A stretch of DNA of 64,000 nucleotides from Flectobacillus roseus (lineage in GTDB: Bacteria > Bacteroidota > Bacteroidia > Cytophagales > Spirosomataceae), in the NCBI RefSeq assembly GCF_030056665.1, contig NZ_JASHIG010000029.1. The stretch is one strand, 5' to 3'. Position numbers and translations under genes: made by a program. Position 1 is the first letter of the stretch; each line of letters opens with the position of its first letter. Positions 1-8,028 of this stretch are shown here, piece after piece. The notes under the pieces are model-generated. The model had not been told where the DNA came from and did not search any database. It saw nothing but the letters and a program-made list of their open reading frames with translations.

Positions 1-250
1 CTTCTTGAATCTCCCAATCGTATAGATCTTTCATTCGTTGAGTAAACAAGCTTTTTAACTCTTTTGGTACAAAAGAATAACCCATTACTCCGTGTTCTGC
101 CACCTCAAGCATCGCCTGAATGATAGGCTCTGGACAACGGAAGTCCATGTCTGCCACAGGCATAGGAATCACATTTTCGGGGTCGTTATTAAAATCCCAT
201 TTGGTAGAGTCAGTGTTGTGTCGGTTGATGATTTCGTCAAAATTGAACAT
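1..250 (-). CDS. PLP-dependent C-S lyase / aminotransferase, MalY/PatB family (N-terminal fragment)
   Basis: Reading leftwards from an ATG at 250, the frame stays open to the window edge, giving about 83 residues. The start MFNFDEIINRHNTDS, then PMPVADMDFRCPEPI and a GYSF motif, is the typical N-terminus of MalY/PatB-type pyridoxal-phosphate enzymes, which cleave cystathionine or cysteine conjugates or act as aminotransferases. The PLP-binding lysine and most of the fold lie outside the window, so substrate cannot be judged. Family call is from recognised N-terminal motifs. Confidence 0.8.
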   Translation of the reverse strand, partial: MFNFDEIINRHNTDSTKWDFNNDPENVIPMPVADMDFRCPEPIIQAMLEVAEHGVMGYSFVPKELKSLFTQRMKDLYDWEIQE

Positions 251-309
251 GATATTCTTTGGATTGTTAAGGTAATGGGCAAAATAAAAATAATTTTACC
301 CGCTTTAAG

Positions 310-400
310 CTCTAGGCTATATGCAATAGGCAAAAGTTAAAAGTATTTCTCAAGAAGTAATTTAGACTTTTTTGCCTAATGCCTAAGCTTATACCTTCAG
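310..400. repeat. degenerate copy or inverted pair of the dispersed AGGCAAxAGGC repeat
   Basis: The text holds GCTCTAGGCTATATGCAATA followed by GGCAAAAGTTAAAAG and then an inverted version (CTTTTTTGCCTAATGCC, AAGCTTATACC). The wording matches the ends of the ~100-bp repeat units at 28984-29517 but the middle is lost. It lies between the PLP lyase start and the end of the downstream MFS gene. Assignment to the family is by eye. Confidence 0.4.
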
Positions 401-470
401 TTTTTAAATGAGTAACAAAGATAAAAAACTGGTTTAGACTATCTTGATTTTATTTTGAAAACACTGTAAT

Positions 471-1736
471 CTAAGCTTGGGAAGGTGGTTGTTTTTTAGC
501 CGAAAATAAAAAAGAAAGCAATGTGGCAAAACCCATAATACAAGTGATAATTAAGAAAGCTAACTGATAGGAGTGAGTTTTATCGAAGATGAACCCTGTA
601 AAAATCGGTCCACAAAATGCGCCAGCAGACTCAAACATATTTATAGTGCCATTGATTTTTCCTGCCGATTTTAGGCCAAAAGTTCGAATAGTTAGGACAT
701 TATACATCGAATAGATGCCGCCCCAACTCAAAGCCATTCCTGCGGTGGCCCAGTAAACTAGGTCTTTTTCCATAGTGGTAAATCCTAGCACTGAAACGGT
801 CATCAACGTACAACAAAGCGTAAAAACGCAGTAAGTATTAAAATAATCTGATACAGAAGTGATAAGTAGTTTTCCTCCGAAGGCTACCCCAAAGTATAAG
901 GTTAAGGCAAAAGTGGCATCTTTGGCGGTAAAACCTAAATCAGTAATGTGCAAGAACAGATTGGCGACCACTCCTAACAAACCGTAAAAAGTAAGAAAGC
1001 CACAAAGGCATATCAGCCAAAAAGTGGGTGTTTGTAAGGCTTGCTCAAAGCTTAAACCTTCGGCTAAAGGTTCTGATAAATTGCCTCCAGCGGAATCAGA
1101 TGCATCTTCACTACCAAATGCTTTGAGATTGAGTTCGGAAGGGGAACTTTTGATAAATAGAAAAATAAAAGCAAATAATATGAGGGGAAAAATGGCCAAA
1201 TGTTGAAATGTACTTCTCCAGCCCCACAGTTCTAACCAATGATGAATAAGGTTTGGAAATACAAAACTGCCCAGACTCGTTCCTGCCAAGGTAATACCAA
1301 GCGCCAAGCCTTTGTGTTTATGAAACCAACTAGAAACCAGAATAATCGCCGACACAGACCCCGAAAGAGTGTATGCAACACCAAATAAAAAGTGAATGAA
1401 ATAAGCCTCGAATTTCGTATGAATCAGGCTGTAAGAATATAATGCTATACTTAGGATTAAACTTCCTACCAATAGTAATCTTCTTACACGAAATTTATCT
1501 ATCAATAACCCTGAAAAAAATATCAAAGCAAAAGCCGTGGCATTGGGTATTGAATCTCTCAATTTTAGCTCCGAACGCGACCATTGAAATTCATCCAACA
1601 ACACTCTATCGAATACTGAAATGGTAGTTGACGTGAGACCATTGATTACTACCAAAATCAGCAAACCTGCAAAACAAATGAGAAAAGGGTAATATCGTTG
1701 AATCCACCAATGCTGTAAAAGATGTTTCATGGGCAC
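471..1736 (-). CDS. MFS transporter, OFA/monocarboxylate-carrier-like
   Basis: A 421-residue, highly hydrophobic protein with about 12 membrane spans and a central hydrophilic loop (around residues 200-225, rich in Ser/Glu/Asp) that splits the two six-helix halves. The loop is followed by EQALQTPTFWLICLCGF, a signature position of oxalate/formate-antiporter-type (OFA) carriers. The N-terminal half has the MFS loop LLIDKFRVRRLL. It should sit in the inner membrane and move a small organic anion, but the substrate is not readable. A second carrier of the same type is at 8029-9234. An alternative start is the Met two codons downstream. Confidence 0.8.
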   Translation of the reverse strand: MPMKHLLQHWWIQRYYPFLICFAGLLILVVINGLTSTTISVFDRVLLDEFQWSRSELKLRDSIPNATAFALIFFSGLLIDKFRVRRLLLVGSLILSIALYSYSLIHTKFEAYFIHFLFGVAYTLSGSVSAIILVSSWFHKHKGLALGITLAGTSLGSFVFPNLIHHWLELWGWRSTFQHLAIFPLILFAFIFLFIKSSPSELNLKAFGSEDASDSAGGNLSEPLAEGLSFEQALQTPTFWLICLCGFLTFYGLLGVVANLFLHITDLGFTAKDATFALTLYFGVAFGGKLLITSVSDYFNTYCVFTLCCTLMTVSVLGFTTMEKDLVYWATAGMALSWGGIYSMYNVLTIRTFGLKSAGKINGTINMFESAGAFCGPIFTGFIFDKTHSYQLAFLIITCIMGFATLLSFLFSAKKQPPSQA

Positions 1737-2070
1737 AAATTGAGCATGTTGAAATTTATTGTATATACATTAAATACAAAAAATGATATCTTCAAGTTCC
1801 TGAAATGCCGATTGCTCGATTTATTTAATACAGAACCTTCAAAATCTTGAGAATCGGATATATTTTCTTAGTTTTGCATAAAACTACCCTACTTATTTTG
1901 AGCACTTCTAGCTGTTTGTTATCGTCAAAATACAAACACCGTGTTCGTATTAGTTTGGGAGCTGTTTGCGACGTTTGATAAAATACTTCTCTCGACCTTA
2001 GAATTTCGTTATCCAACCTTACTAAGCCGTTTTTAAGTAGTGCATCACAGACTCCATTAAGTACTAGTTT

Positions 2071-3693
2071 ATGATTAAATCTAAGATTGCCTTAACTGCT
2101 GCTATTTTCTTTTCAATAATAGGTTCTGCATCTGCGCAGTACCTCGATAACTCTTTCAATAAAGCTCCCGATAACTGGTTTAATTTGGATTTTCAGCAAG
2201 ATGGTGTGCTGGGAATAAGTACAGAGCGTGCCTACCGTGAAATTCTCAATAAAAAGAAATCTAAAACCGTTATAGTCGCCATTATCGATTCTGGGGTAGA
2301 TACTAATCACGAGGATTTGAAAGACAATATTTGGGTCAATCCCAACGAGATTCCTAATAACGGAATAGATGATGACCACAATGGATTTGTCGATGATGTA
2401 AATGGATGGGATTTTTTGGGAAATGCCAAAGGTCAGGATCTTGAACGTGAGAATATGGAGCTCACGCGTGAGTATGTCCGCTTGAAAGCCAAATATGGTA
2501 GTTTTCGAGATAGAGATATTGCTGGTCTTTCGTCCAAACAAAAAGCTGAGTATGATATTTACAAAAAAGTAAAACTTAAATACGACGATAAAATAAAAGA
2601 ACTTAATGAGCAGGGTGCATTTGTCATAAAGCTCTACAATAAGTTTGTGGAGGCCAAAAAAATTATTTTGGATTACACCGCTTCAGATCAAGTAGGAAAT
2701 GCTGAACTAACCAGAATTGGCGTTACAGCGCCGGAAGAGGTGAAGGCAGCCAAAAGAATGTACGAGGTACTCGCTAAGGTCGGACAAGACGAGGCATCAC
2801 TCAAGGAAGGTTTTGATTATTATGATGCACAAATGAAGTTTGGCGTCAATATGAATTATAATGCTCGTCAAGAAATTATTGGTGATGATGTAAATAATAT
2901 TGCTGATAGAAATTACGGAAACAACGAAGTAAAAGGCCCTGATGCTCGTCATGGTACACACGTAGCAGGAATCATTGCCGCCAATCGTCGTAATGCCTTG
3001 GGTATTCTGGGGGTTGCAAGCGATGTGAAATTGATGATTTTGCGTGCTATACCTGAAGGCGATGAGCGAGACAAAGACGTTGCTAATGCTATTCGTTATG
3101 CGGTGGACAATGGCGCCAAAATTATCAATATGAGTTTTGGAAAGCCTTTTTCTCCCCAAAAATCTGCTGTGGACGAGGCTGTACGTTATGCAGAATCAAA
3201 AGATGTTTTATTAATTCATGCGGCGGGTAACGAAAATGAAAATATCGATATAAATGATAATTTTCCTTCAAAAAGATATTTGGATGGAAAAGTTGCTGAA
3301 AACTGGATTGAAGTAGGTGCTACTAGCTGGCTTCAACCGCCAAGTGCCATTGCTGAATTTTCAAATTATGGAGGAAAAACCGTAGATGTTTTTGCCCCTG
3401 GTGTTGATTTAAAATCAACAGTGGTAGGTTCCAAATACGAAGATTTGAGTGGTACAAGTATGGCTGCGCCAGTGGTAACTGGTTTGGCCGCCGTGATTAA
3501 AAGTTATTATCCTGAACTTTCTTCAAAACAAATCAAGAAAGTAATCCTACAATCGGCAACAAAAATGCCTCATACCAAAGTAACTCAGCCCGGTACAAGC
3601 GATTTGGTTGAGTTTAGTAAACTATCCATTACCGGTGGCGTAGTAAACGCTTATAATGCTATTCGTTTGCTGGAAGATGGTCATCAGCCTTAG
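2071..3693 (+). CDS. secreted subtilisin-like serine protease (S8 family)
   Basis: 540 residues with a signal peptide ending near SASAQ (residue 23). The S8 catalytic triad is visible: Asp73 in AIIDSGVDTNHED, His294 in ARHGTHVAGI and Ser463 in SGTSMAAPVV, with the oxyanion Asn in HAAGNENEN near 387. The Asp-His spacing is about 220 residues because of a charged, Lys/Glu-rich insert (roughly 115-260); in most subtilases it is far shorter. No C-terminal T9SS domain is visible: the protein ends shortly after the protease fold. The likely role is periplasmic or outer-surface proteolysis. There is no clear operon partner. Confidence 0.92.
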   Translation: MIKSKIALTAAIFFSIIGSASAQYLDNSFNKAPDNWFNLDFQQDGVLGISTERAYREILNKKKSKTVIVAIIDSGVDTNHEDLKDNIWVNPNEIPNNGIDDDHNGFVDDVNGWDFLGNAKGQDLERENMELTREYVRLKAKYGSFRDRDIAGLSSKQKAEYDIYKKVKLKYDDKIKELNEQGAFVIKLYNKFVEAKKIILDYTASDQVGNAELTRIGVTAPEEVKAAKRMYEVLAKVGQDEASLKEGFDYYDAQMKFGVNMNYNARQEIIGDDVNNIADRNYGNNEVKGPDARHGTHVAGIIAANRRNALGILGVASDVKLMILRAIPEGDERDKDVANAIRYAVDNGAKIINMSFGKPFSPQKSAVDEAVRYAESKDVLLIHAAGNENENIDINDNFPSKRYLDGKVAENWIEVGATSWLQPPSAIAEFSNYGGKTVDVFAPGVDLKSTVVGSKYEDLSGTSMAAPVVTGLAAVIKSYYPELSSKQIKKVILQSATKMPHTKVTQPGTSDLVEFSKLSITGGVVNAYNAIRLLEDGHQP

Positions 3694-3830
3694 AATGAGC
3701 TTTAGCTAAATCACACGTTTTTTAAGGGATAAAAGGGCAATTACTGGAATTTTTTCGAATAATATCGTAAATTTCCATCAAAAGTATTTATCTCAAGGAA
3801 ACGGCTTATTCGTGCAGAAAGGAAAAAATC

Positions 3831-4913
3831 ATGTCGATTGTAAGTAACAATATCAAATATCTTCGTAGACTCAACGGTCTTACTCAGGAGCAATTTGCTC
3901 GTCGAATAGGAATTAAGCGTTCTTTATTGGGTGCTTATGAGGAGGCTCGTGCCAATCCGAATTTGGAAAACCTCAAAATGATTGCTCAGGTATTTGGTAC
4001 ATCAGTTGATGCACTCATTAAAACAGATATTCGCAAGATTAGAGATACGCCAGGTATTGCTGGTATGTCGTCGGGTGCTACAAATCCCTACAAAACGGCT
4101 GCTCCTCCCAATGACTCTGAGCCAAGTTCGATTGGTGCACTTATTGCCAACACCTTTCCGACAAGTACTTCCTCTGTTAATCCAATTCAGAGTTTTTATC
4201 AAGGTAGTCCTACGGTAACGCCTACCGAGTCTCAGGTTGTTATTCCATCATTGCCGATTCAACAGGTAGTCGAAAAATATTATCGTACTGAAAACCAAGT
4301 AAATTTGGTTTCACAGAGAGTTGTTCCGAAAAAATATCACTCTGTAGAAGGGGACAAGCAGTTTGTCAATTCTATTGCCCCATCTGTTTCAATACCTGTT
4401 CCACGAACAAACACCCACGCAGAGTCGCCCAAATCACCTACTTTGGCTGGAGCTATTCGACTGGTTACCAGACAGGCTGGAAAAGATTATGCTGCGAATT
4501 GTCAACGACAGGAGTTTTTAGGGGCGCTACCTAGTATGCTTTTACCAAATATACCGTCAAATAATTGCCGTGCATTTGAGTCAGGAGATGATTTTGTGTT
4601 GGACAACTCGATTATTATCGGAAGTCAAATCAAAGATTGGTCAGACATAAAGGACGGTCAGCATTACATCATTGTTTCTTCTCAAAACGGTATTTTATAC
4701 CGACGTGTCTACAGTCAGGCAAAAATTAAAGGTACCTTATTGTTGAGTTCAGACAAAGCTAATATTTCGAGTAAAGAAGTGAGCCTGAAAGATATTCAAG
4801 AAATTTGGGAGTGCTTGGCTTTTGTCAGTTACCAAATGCCTGAACCACAACCTTCCTTAGAACGTATAAAGGATTTAGTTGAGGATTTGAAAACTGAATT
4901 AGGAAGAATTTAG
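3831..4913 (+). CDS. XRE-family helix-turn-helix regulator with S24/LexA-like C-terminal region
   Basis: 360 residues. Residues 1-65 form an XRE/Cro HTH (NIKYLRRLNGLTQEQFARRI, then LLGAYEEARANPNLENL). A long Ser/Pro/Thr-rich linker (about 75-220) follows, then a beta-rich region around 240-320 (FVLDNSIIIGSQIKDW, GQHYIIVSSQNGILYRRVY) that looks like the C-terminal domain of phage-type repressors (S24/LexA fold). I do not see a convincing Ser/Lys autocleavage dyad, so it may be a sensor rather than a self-cleaving repressor. It ends before a terminator shared with the convergent LuxR gene. Confidence 0.8.
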   Translation: MSIVSNNIKYLRRLNGLTQEQFARRIGIKRSLLGAYEEARANPNLENLKMIAQVFGTSVDALIKTDIRKIRDTPGIAGMSSGATNPYKTAAPPNDSEPSSIGALIANTFPTSTSSVNPIQSFYQGSPTVTPTESQVVIPSLPIQQVVEKYYRTENQVNLVSQRVVPKKYHSVEGDKQFVNSIAPSVSIPVPRTNTHAESPKSPTLAGAIRLVTRQAGKDYAANCQRQEFLGALPSMLLPNIPSNNCRAFESGDDFVLDNSIIIGSQIKDWSDIKDGQHYIIVSSQNGILYRRVYSQAKIKGTLLLSSDKANISSKEVSLKDIQEIWECLAFVSYQMPEPQPSLERIKDLVEDLKTELGRI

Positions 4914-4950
4914 AACAAAGTAAGGATATAAAGATTTTTCAAAAAAATCG

Positions 4951-4982
4951 AAAATAGCTCGGCCAAACGGTTGGGCTATTTT
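4951..4982. terminator. bidirectional terminator between convergent genes
   Basis: AAAATAGC (4951-4958) pairs with GCTATTTT (4975-4982), with an inner CCAA/TTGG stem and an ACGG loop. It lies between the stop codons of the XRE gene (+) and the LuxR gene (-); T/A tracts on both sides suit termination in either direction. Confidence 0.7.
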
Positions 4983-5764
4983 TATATCATTTTGAGTGTT
5001 TTTAATAAATGCAAAGCCTCACTAGTGTCTTGCATTTTTAATTTTTGAAGAATATTCTGACGATGTTTATATACTGTGGTCAGCGCAATATTTAAAAGCT
5101 CCGAGATTTCCTCACTTTGTAGCCCTTTACCCATAAATCTGGCTATTTCAAGTTCTCGTGTGGTAAGGAGTTGAAGCTCCGTACAAACATTGGTAAGCTG
5201 ATCTATCTCGATAAGCATTTCCTTTGAAGAGCCAGTCAAAAAGAGATGTTGTTTGCCATCTCTTTTGACATTGCTTATATTGGAAATACATGAGAGAAAA
5301 TATTGTACTTTGCTATTTTTATCGAGTGTTAAAATGCTATTTTCCTGACATATTCGCCTGATATGACCATCGTTACCTACGAGTTCATAATCATAAATTG
5401 CTCTGAAATTATGAAGTTGATTTTCGGGAATACTCGTAAGATAAGTATTCATATGTTTCATCAGCAAACACAAACCTGTGAAGCTTGACGAAACCAAATG
5501 GGAGAGAAAATTCTCTGGACCCATTTTTTTGAGAAGTTCATTTGACCATCCGCAAACTTTTTGTAATTCCCCCAATAATAAGCCATACTCATTGCTATCT
5601 GGACTCCAAATGACTAGTCCCAGTTGTTGAATTTTGAGTACCTCATTAAGCAATGCATTATTCAAATTAAAATAACTTCCCTTCAAGGCTTCAGAACTCT
5701 CCAGAGTGGGTTGCCAAAAACTATTAATTTGCGTGGTATTAAGGGTAAAGGTTGTACTTTTCAT
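4982..5764 (-). CDS. LuxR-type transcriptional regulator with PAS-like sensor region
   Basis: About 260 residues from the ATG at 5764 (MKSTTFTLNTTQ). A further 15 codons are open upstream, but they run through a perfect inverted repeat (5775-5809), so the shorter start is preferred. Residues about 120-180 (FRAIYDYELVGNDGHIRRIC) look PAS-like. The C-terminus is a LuxR/GerE HTH: LTTRELEIARFMGKGLQSEE, then ALTTVYKHRQNILQKL. No receiver domain is present, so the signal is probably sensed directly. The dyad at 5775-5809 may be its operator. Confidence 0.82.
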   Translation of the reverse strand: MKSTTFTLNTTQINSFWQPTLESSEALKGSYFNLNNALLNEVLKIQQLGLVIWSPDSNEYGLLLGELQKVCGWSNELLKKMGPENFLSHLVSSSFTGLCLLMKHMNTYLTSIPENQLHNFRAIYDYELVGNDGHIRRICQENSILTLDKNSKVQYFLSCISNISNVKRDGKQHLFLTGSSKEMLIEIDQLTNVCTELQLLTTRELEIARFMGKGLQSEEISELLNIALTTVYKHRQNILQKLKMQDTSEALHLLKTLKMI

Positions 5765-5774
5765 GGTGTGAAAG

Positions 5775-5809
5775 TTGTATATATCGATAGTTGGTATCGA
5801 TATATACAA
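5775..5809. promoter_or_regulatory. perfect 15-bp inverted repeat upstream of the LuxR gene
   Basis: TTGTATATATCGATA (5775-5789) is followed by a 5-base spacer and its exact reverse complement (5795-5809). It begins 10 bases upstream of the preferred ATG of the LuxR regulator. A site of this symmetry next to a regulator gene suggests an operator for autoregulation; a 5'-UTR hairpin is the alternative. There is no T-tract, so a terminator is unlikely. Confidence 0.6.
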
Positions 5810-5883
5810 ATATACCTCGCAACCTTATCAGTAAAAATACCACATTTGCGGTATAATTTATCTTAAATATGGATTCATTTGGT

Positions 5884-6414
5884 TTATGACTTAGGTCTAA
5901 ATTCTTTCATGACCTCCTGATTACATACCAAAAAAGGACCCTCTATCAAATCTATGCAATAAGGAACTGCGGGGAATACAGCATCCAAGCATTGGCGGAT
6001 AGCCTTTGGTTTGCCAGGTAAGTTGATAATGAGCGATTTCCCTCTGATTCCAGCTGTTTGTCTGGAAAGAATAGCCGTAGGAACATATTTTAGACTTTCA
6101 GTACGCATTAGTTCGCCAAAACCCGGCATCATTTTTTCACAAACAGCCTCGGTTGCCTCCGGAGTTACATCTCTTTTGGCAGGTCCTGTACCGCCAGTCG
6201 TTACAATTAAGCAACAACCTTCAGTATCTGACATATATTTTAACGTTTCTGAAATAAGGTCTTGTTCGTCAGGAATGACCTTGTAAACAGTCTCAAATTC
6301 AGAAACCAGATATTCTTTTAATGTTTCGACAACGGCTTTTCCTGGAATATCTTCATAAATACCTGCACTTGCACGGTCTGAAACATTGATTACGCCAATT
6401 TTGATTGGTTCCAT
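5884..6414 (-). CDS. mogA: molybdopterin adenylyltransferase MogA
   Basis: 176 residues from the ATG at 6414 (MEPIKIGVINVSDRASAG); a longer frame upstream to 6486 has no family similarity and is not used. MogA activates molybdopterin with ATP to adenylyl-molybdopterin before molybdenum insertion. Recognisable motifs: IGVINVSDRAS at the N-terminus, VTTGGTGPAKRDVTPEA (the conserved TTGGTG loop), GFGELMR and INLPGKPKAI. Length matches the family. No other molybdenum-cofactor gene is nearby, so it stands alone here. Confidence 0.92.
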   Translation of the reverse strand: MEPIKIGVINVSDRASAGIYEDIPGKAVVETLKEYLVSEFETVYKVIPDEQDLISETLKYMSDTEGCCLIVTTGGTGPAKRDVTPEATEAVCEKMMPGFGELMRTESLKYVPTAILSRQTAGIRGKSLIINLPGKPKAIRQCLDAVFPAVPYCIDLIEGPFLVCNQEVMKEFRPKS

Positions 6415-6513
6415 GAGTATAAAGTAATGTTTTAAAAGATAATGTATGGTTATTGAAGCTGGCTTATGTATTTTTGATGTATACAATTTCCTTTACATTC
6501 AACAACCAGAAAT

Positions 6514-6633
6514 ATGTTATATCTGCAATCAAAGTTACCAGATGGCTTGGAAAAAATCATGACATTTGTGTTTTTCGGTCTGATTCTTTTGGGTTTATAT
6601 TTTGCAATGAAAAAGTTTAATAAGAATCATTAG
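6514..6633 (+). CDS. possible small membrane protein (39 aa)
   Basis: An ATG at 6514 opens a 39-codon frame with one strongly hydrophobic stretch (MTFVFFGLILLGLYFAM) and a basic tail (KKFNKNH), the pattern of a single-span small membrane protein. A shorter start at the internal ATG (6559) is possible. It lies in the space upstream of mogA, divergent from it. No family is recognised and no clear ribosome binding site is visible, so it may be chance. Confidence 0.3.
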   Translation: MLYLQSKLPDGLEKIMTFVFFGLILLGLYFAMKKFNKNH

Positions 6634-6700
6634 ACGATATGTCTTGAGTTTTAAATTTTGTAAGAAGCTGCAAGCATGCTCTGAAATAGCCTATCAAACT

Positions 6701-6740
6701 AAAAAGTCCTCCGTCCAATTATTTGAACGGAGGACTTTTT
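6701..6740. terminator. strong bidirectional terminator after the TetR gene
   Basis: AAAAAGTCCTCCGT (6701-6714) pairs perfectly with ACGGAGGACTTTTT (6727-6740) across a 12-base loop. It lies immediately beyond the stop codon of the TetR regulator (-), and its A/T flanks would work in both directions. Confidence 0.85.
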
Positions 6741-6741
6741 A

Positions 6742-7323
6742 TTATTGCTTTTTGATACCATCCCAACAAGTAAAAAAGGCTAGCTCTAGGTCTGAGCTTG
6801 TCAGTTGGAATTCTCCTGATAGCTGTAATTTGATCAGAGAGCCAACGCTTCCCATCACGAACGAAATCATAATTTTGGGAGGGATATCTCTAACTGCTTG
6901 CGTAAAAACTGCTTTTCGTAAAAAGTCGTATATAGGCTGTTCTAGTTTAGTTAAATCTGTTTTAGGAATTTGTTGTAAAAATGGAGAGTTAGAAAACTGC
7001 TCCAAGAAGTAAAATTCTTTAGGGTTTTTAGTAAAGTAATGAAAATTTTGAAGGTAAAACGCCCGAATCCTATCCCTGTAATTTTTGGAAGCATCATCGT
7101 TTTTGAGTAGTTGAGTGGTCGTTCTTTCTTTCAAACTTACGTACAACGCACAAATTAATTCATCTTTACTCTTAAAATAGTGGTAAATGGTCCCTGCTGC
7201 TACATTGGCCTGCTTGGCCACTTCAGACATAGGGGAGCTATGAAAACCATGCTTAGATATTAGCTCAAGGGTTGCGTTCAAAATAGCTTCTTTTTTATCA
7301 AATTCTTTGGTAATGTTTGTCAT
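6742..7323 (-). CDS. TetR/AcrR-family transcriptional regulator
   Basis: 193 residues. The N-terminal HTH is classical: AILNATLELISKHGFHSSPM, then VAAGTIYHYFKSKDELICAL. The remainder is alpha-helical and matches the ligand-binding half of TetR repressors, including a C-terminal stretch (MISFVMGSVGSLIKLQL) typical of TetR_C-type domains. The usual role is a repressor of a nearby carrier or enzyme. The gene runs away from the CarboxypepD-like gene and the MFS carrier (7593, 8029), so these are plausible targets (inference). Confidence 0.88.
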   Translation of the reverse strand: MTNITKEFDKKEAILNATLELISKHGFHSSPMSEVAKQANVAAGTIYHYFKSKDELICALYVSLKERTTTQLLKNDDASKNYRDRIRAFYLQNFHYFTKNPKEFYFLEQFSNSPFLQQIPKTDLTKLEQPIYDFLRKAVFTQAVRDIPPKIMISFVMGSVGSLIKLQLSGEFQLTSSDLELAFFTCWDGIKKQ

Positions 7324-7592
7324 CGTTACTTAGTTCACGCTTGTTTTATCAAAATGTCCCACAAATGTTAATTTCTGTCTTAAATTGGCGTAGAGCTGGT
7401 TTGAAGGAATCAACTATTTGTAAAACAGTTGATTAATAGACATTTGTTGAGCGAGAGAAGACCCAAACTAGGCTTTGGCTCATCCAACAAAGTAAGTTAT
7501 ATATACAATGGATTCGAATTATTCTTTCTAAATTGGCTACTTTCGCCTTAATGACTGTTAATTTTACAATAAGTTTCAAAATATTTAGTCTT

Positions 7593-7988
7593 ATGAAAAA
7601 ACTCCTACTACTATTTTCATTCCTTTGTCTTGCGAGTTCTGGTTTTGGTCAAAAAATCTTAACAGGTCGTATTTTAGACGGAGATACCCAACAACCAATT
7701 CAAGGGGTAAATATTACCGTTAAAGGTGGTACCGAACGTGCGACACTTTCGGATATCAAAGGAAAATTTAGCCTTCGTACCGAAAATAGCTCAAACATTT
7801 TGGTGGTTGAAATCGAGGACTATGAGCCATTAAAAATTAAGTTAAATACAAATTCTCAAAATTTAACAATTTTATTGACATCATCGAACGAAGATTCAAA
7901 CGGTTTACGCTCTGTAGGCTTCCATAATTCAAAAATGTTGCCAAAACGTAAAGATTTGCCTACTTTTTATGCCAAGGTGATGGACTAA
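7593..7988 (+). CDS. secreted stand-alone CarboxypepD_reg-like domain protein
   Basis: 131 residues from ATG 7593 (MKKLLLLFSFLCLASSGFGQ, a clear signal peptide); the frame extends upstream but with no signal-like sequence. The mature part begins ILTGRILDGDTQQPIQGVNI and contains LSDIKGKFSLRT, the beta-sandwich normally found at the front of SusC/TonB receptors. Here it is not followed by a plug or barrel; after the domain there is only a short tail. The next gene (MFS) begins 40 bases downstream and may be co-transcribed. Function unknown. Confidence 0.75.
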   Translation: MKKLLLLFSFLCLASSGFGQKILTGRILDGDTQQPIQGVNITVKGGTERATLSDIKGKFSLRTENSSNILVVEIEDYEPLKIKLNTNSQNLTILLTSSNEDSNGLRSVGFHNSKMLPKRKDLPTFYAKVMD

Positions 7989-8028
7989 TTTTGAAAAAAA
8001 TATTAATTGATTTAAGTTTTTTACAGGA

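Noticed and set aside
1825..2016. 63-residue minus-strand frame between the MFS and protease genes
   Set aside because: No signal, family or composition of a real protein; the interval probably only holds the two divergent promoters.
3831..4913. Phage repressor marking a prophage
   Set aside because: The XRE protein is repressor-like, but no integrase, structural or lysis gene is near.
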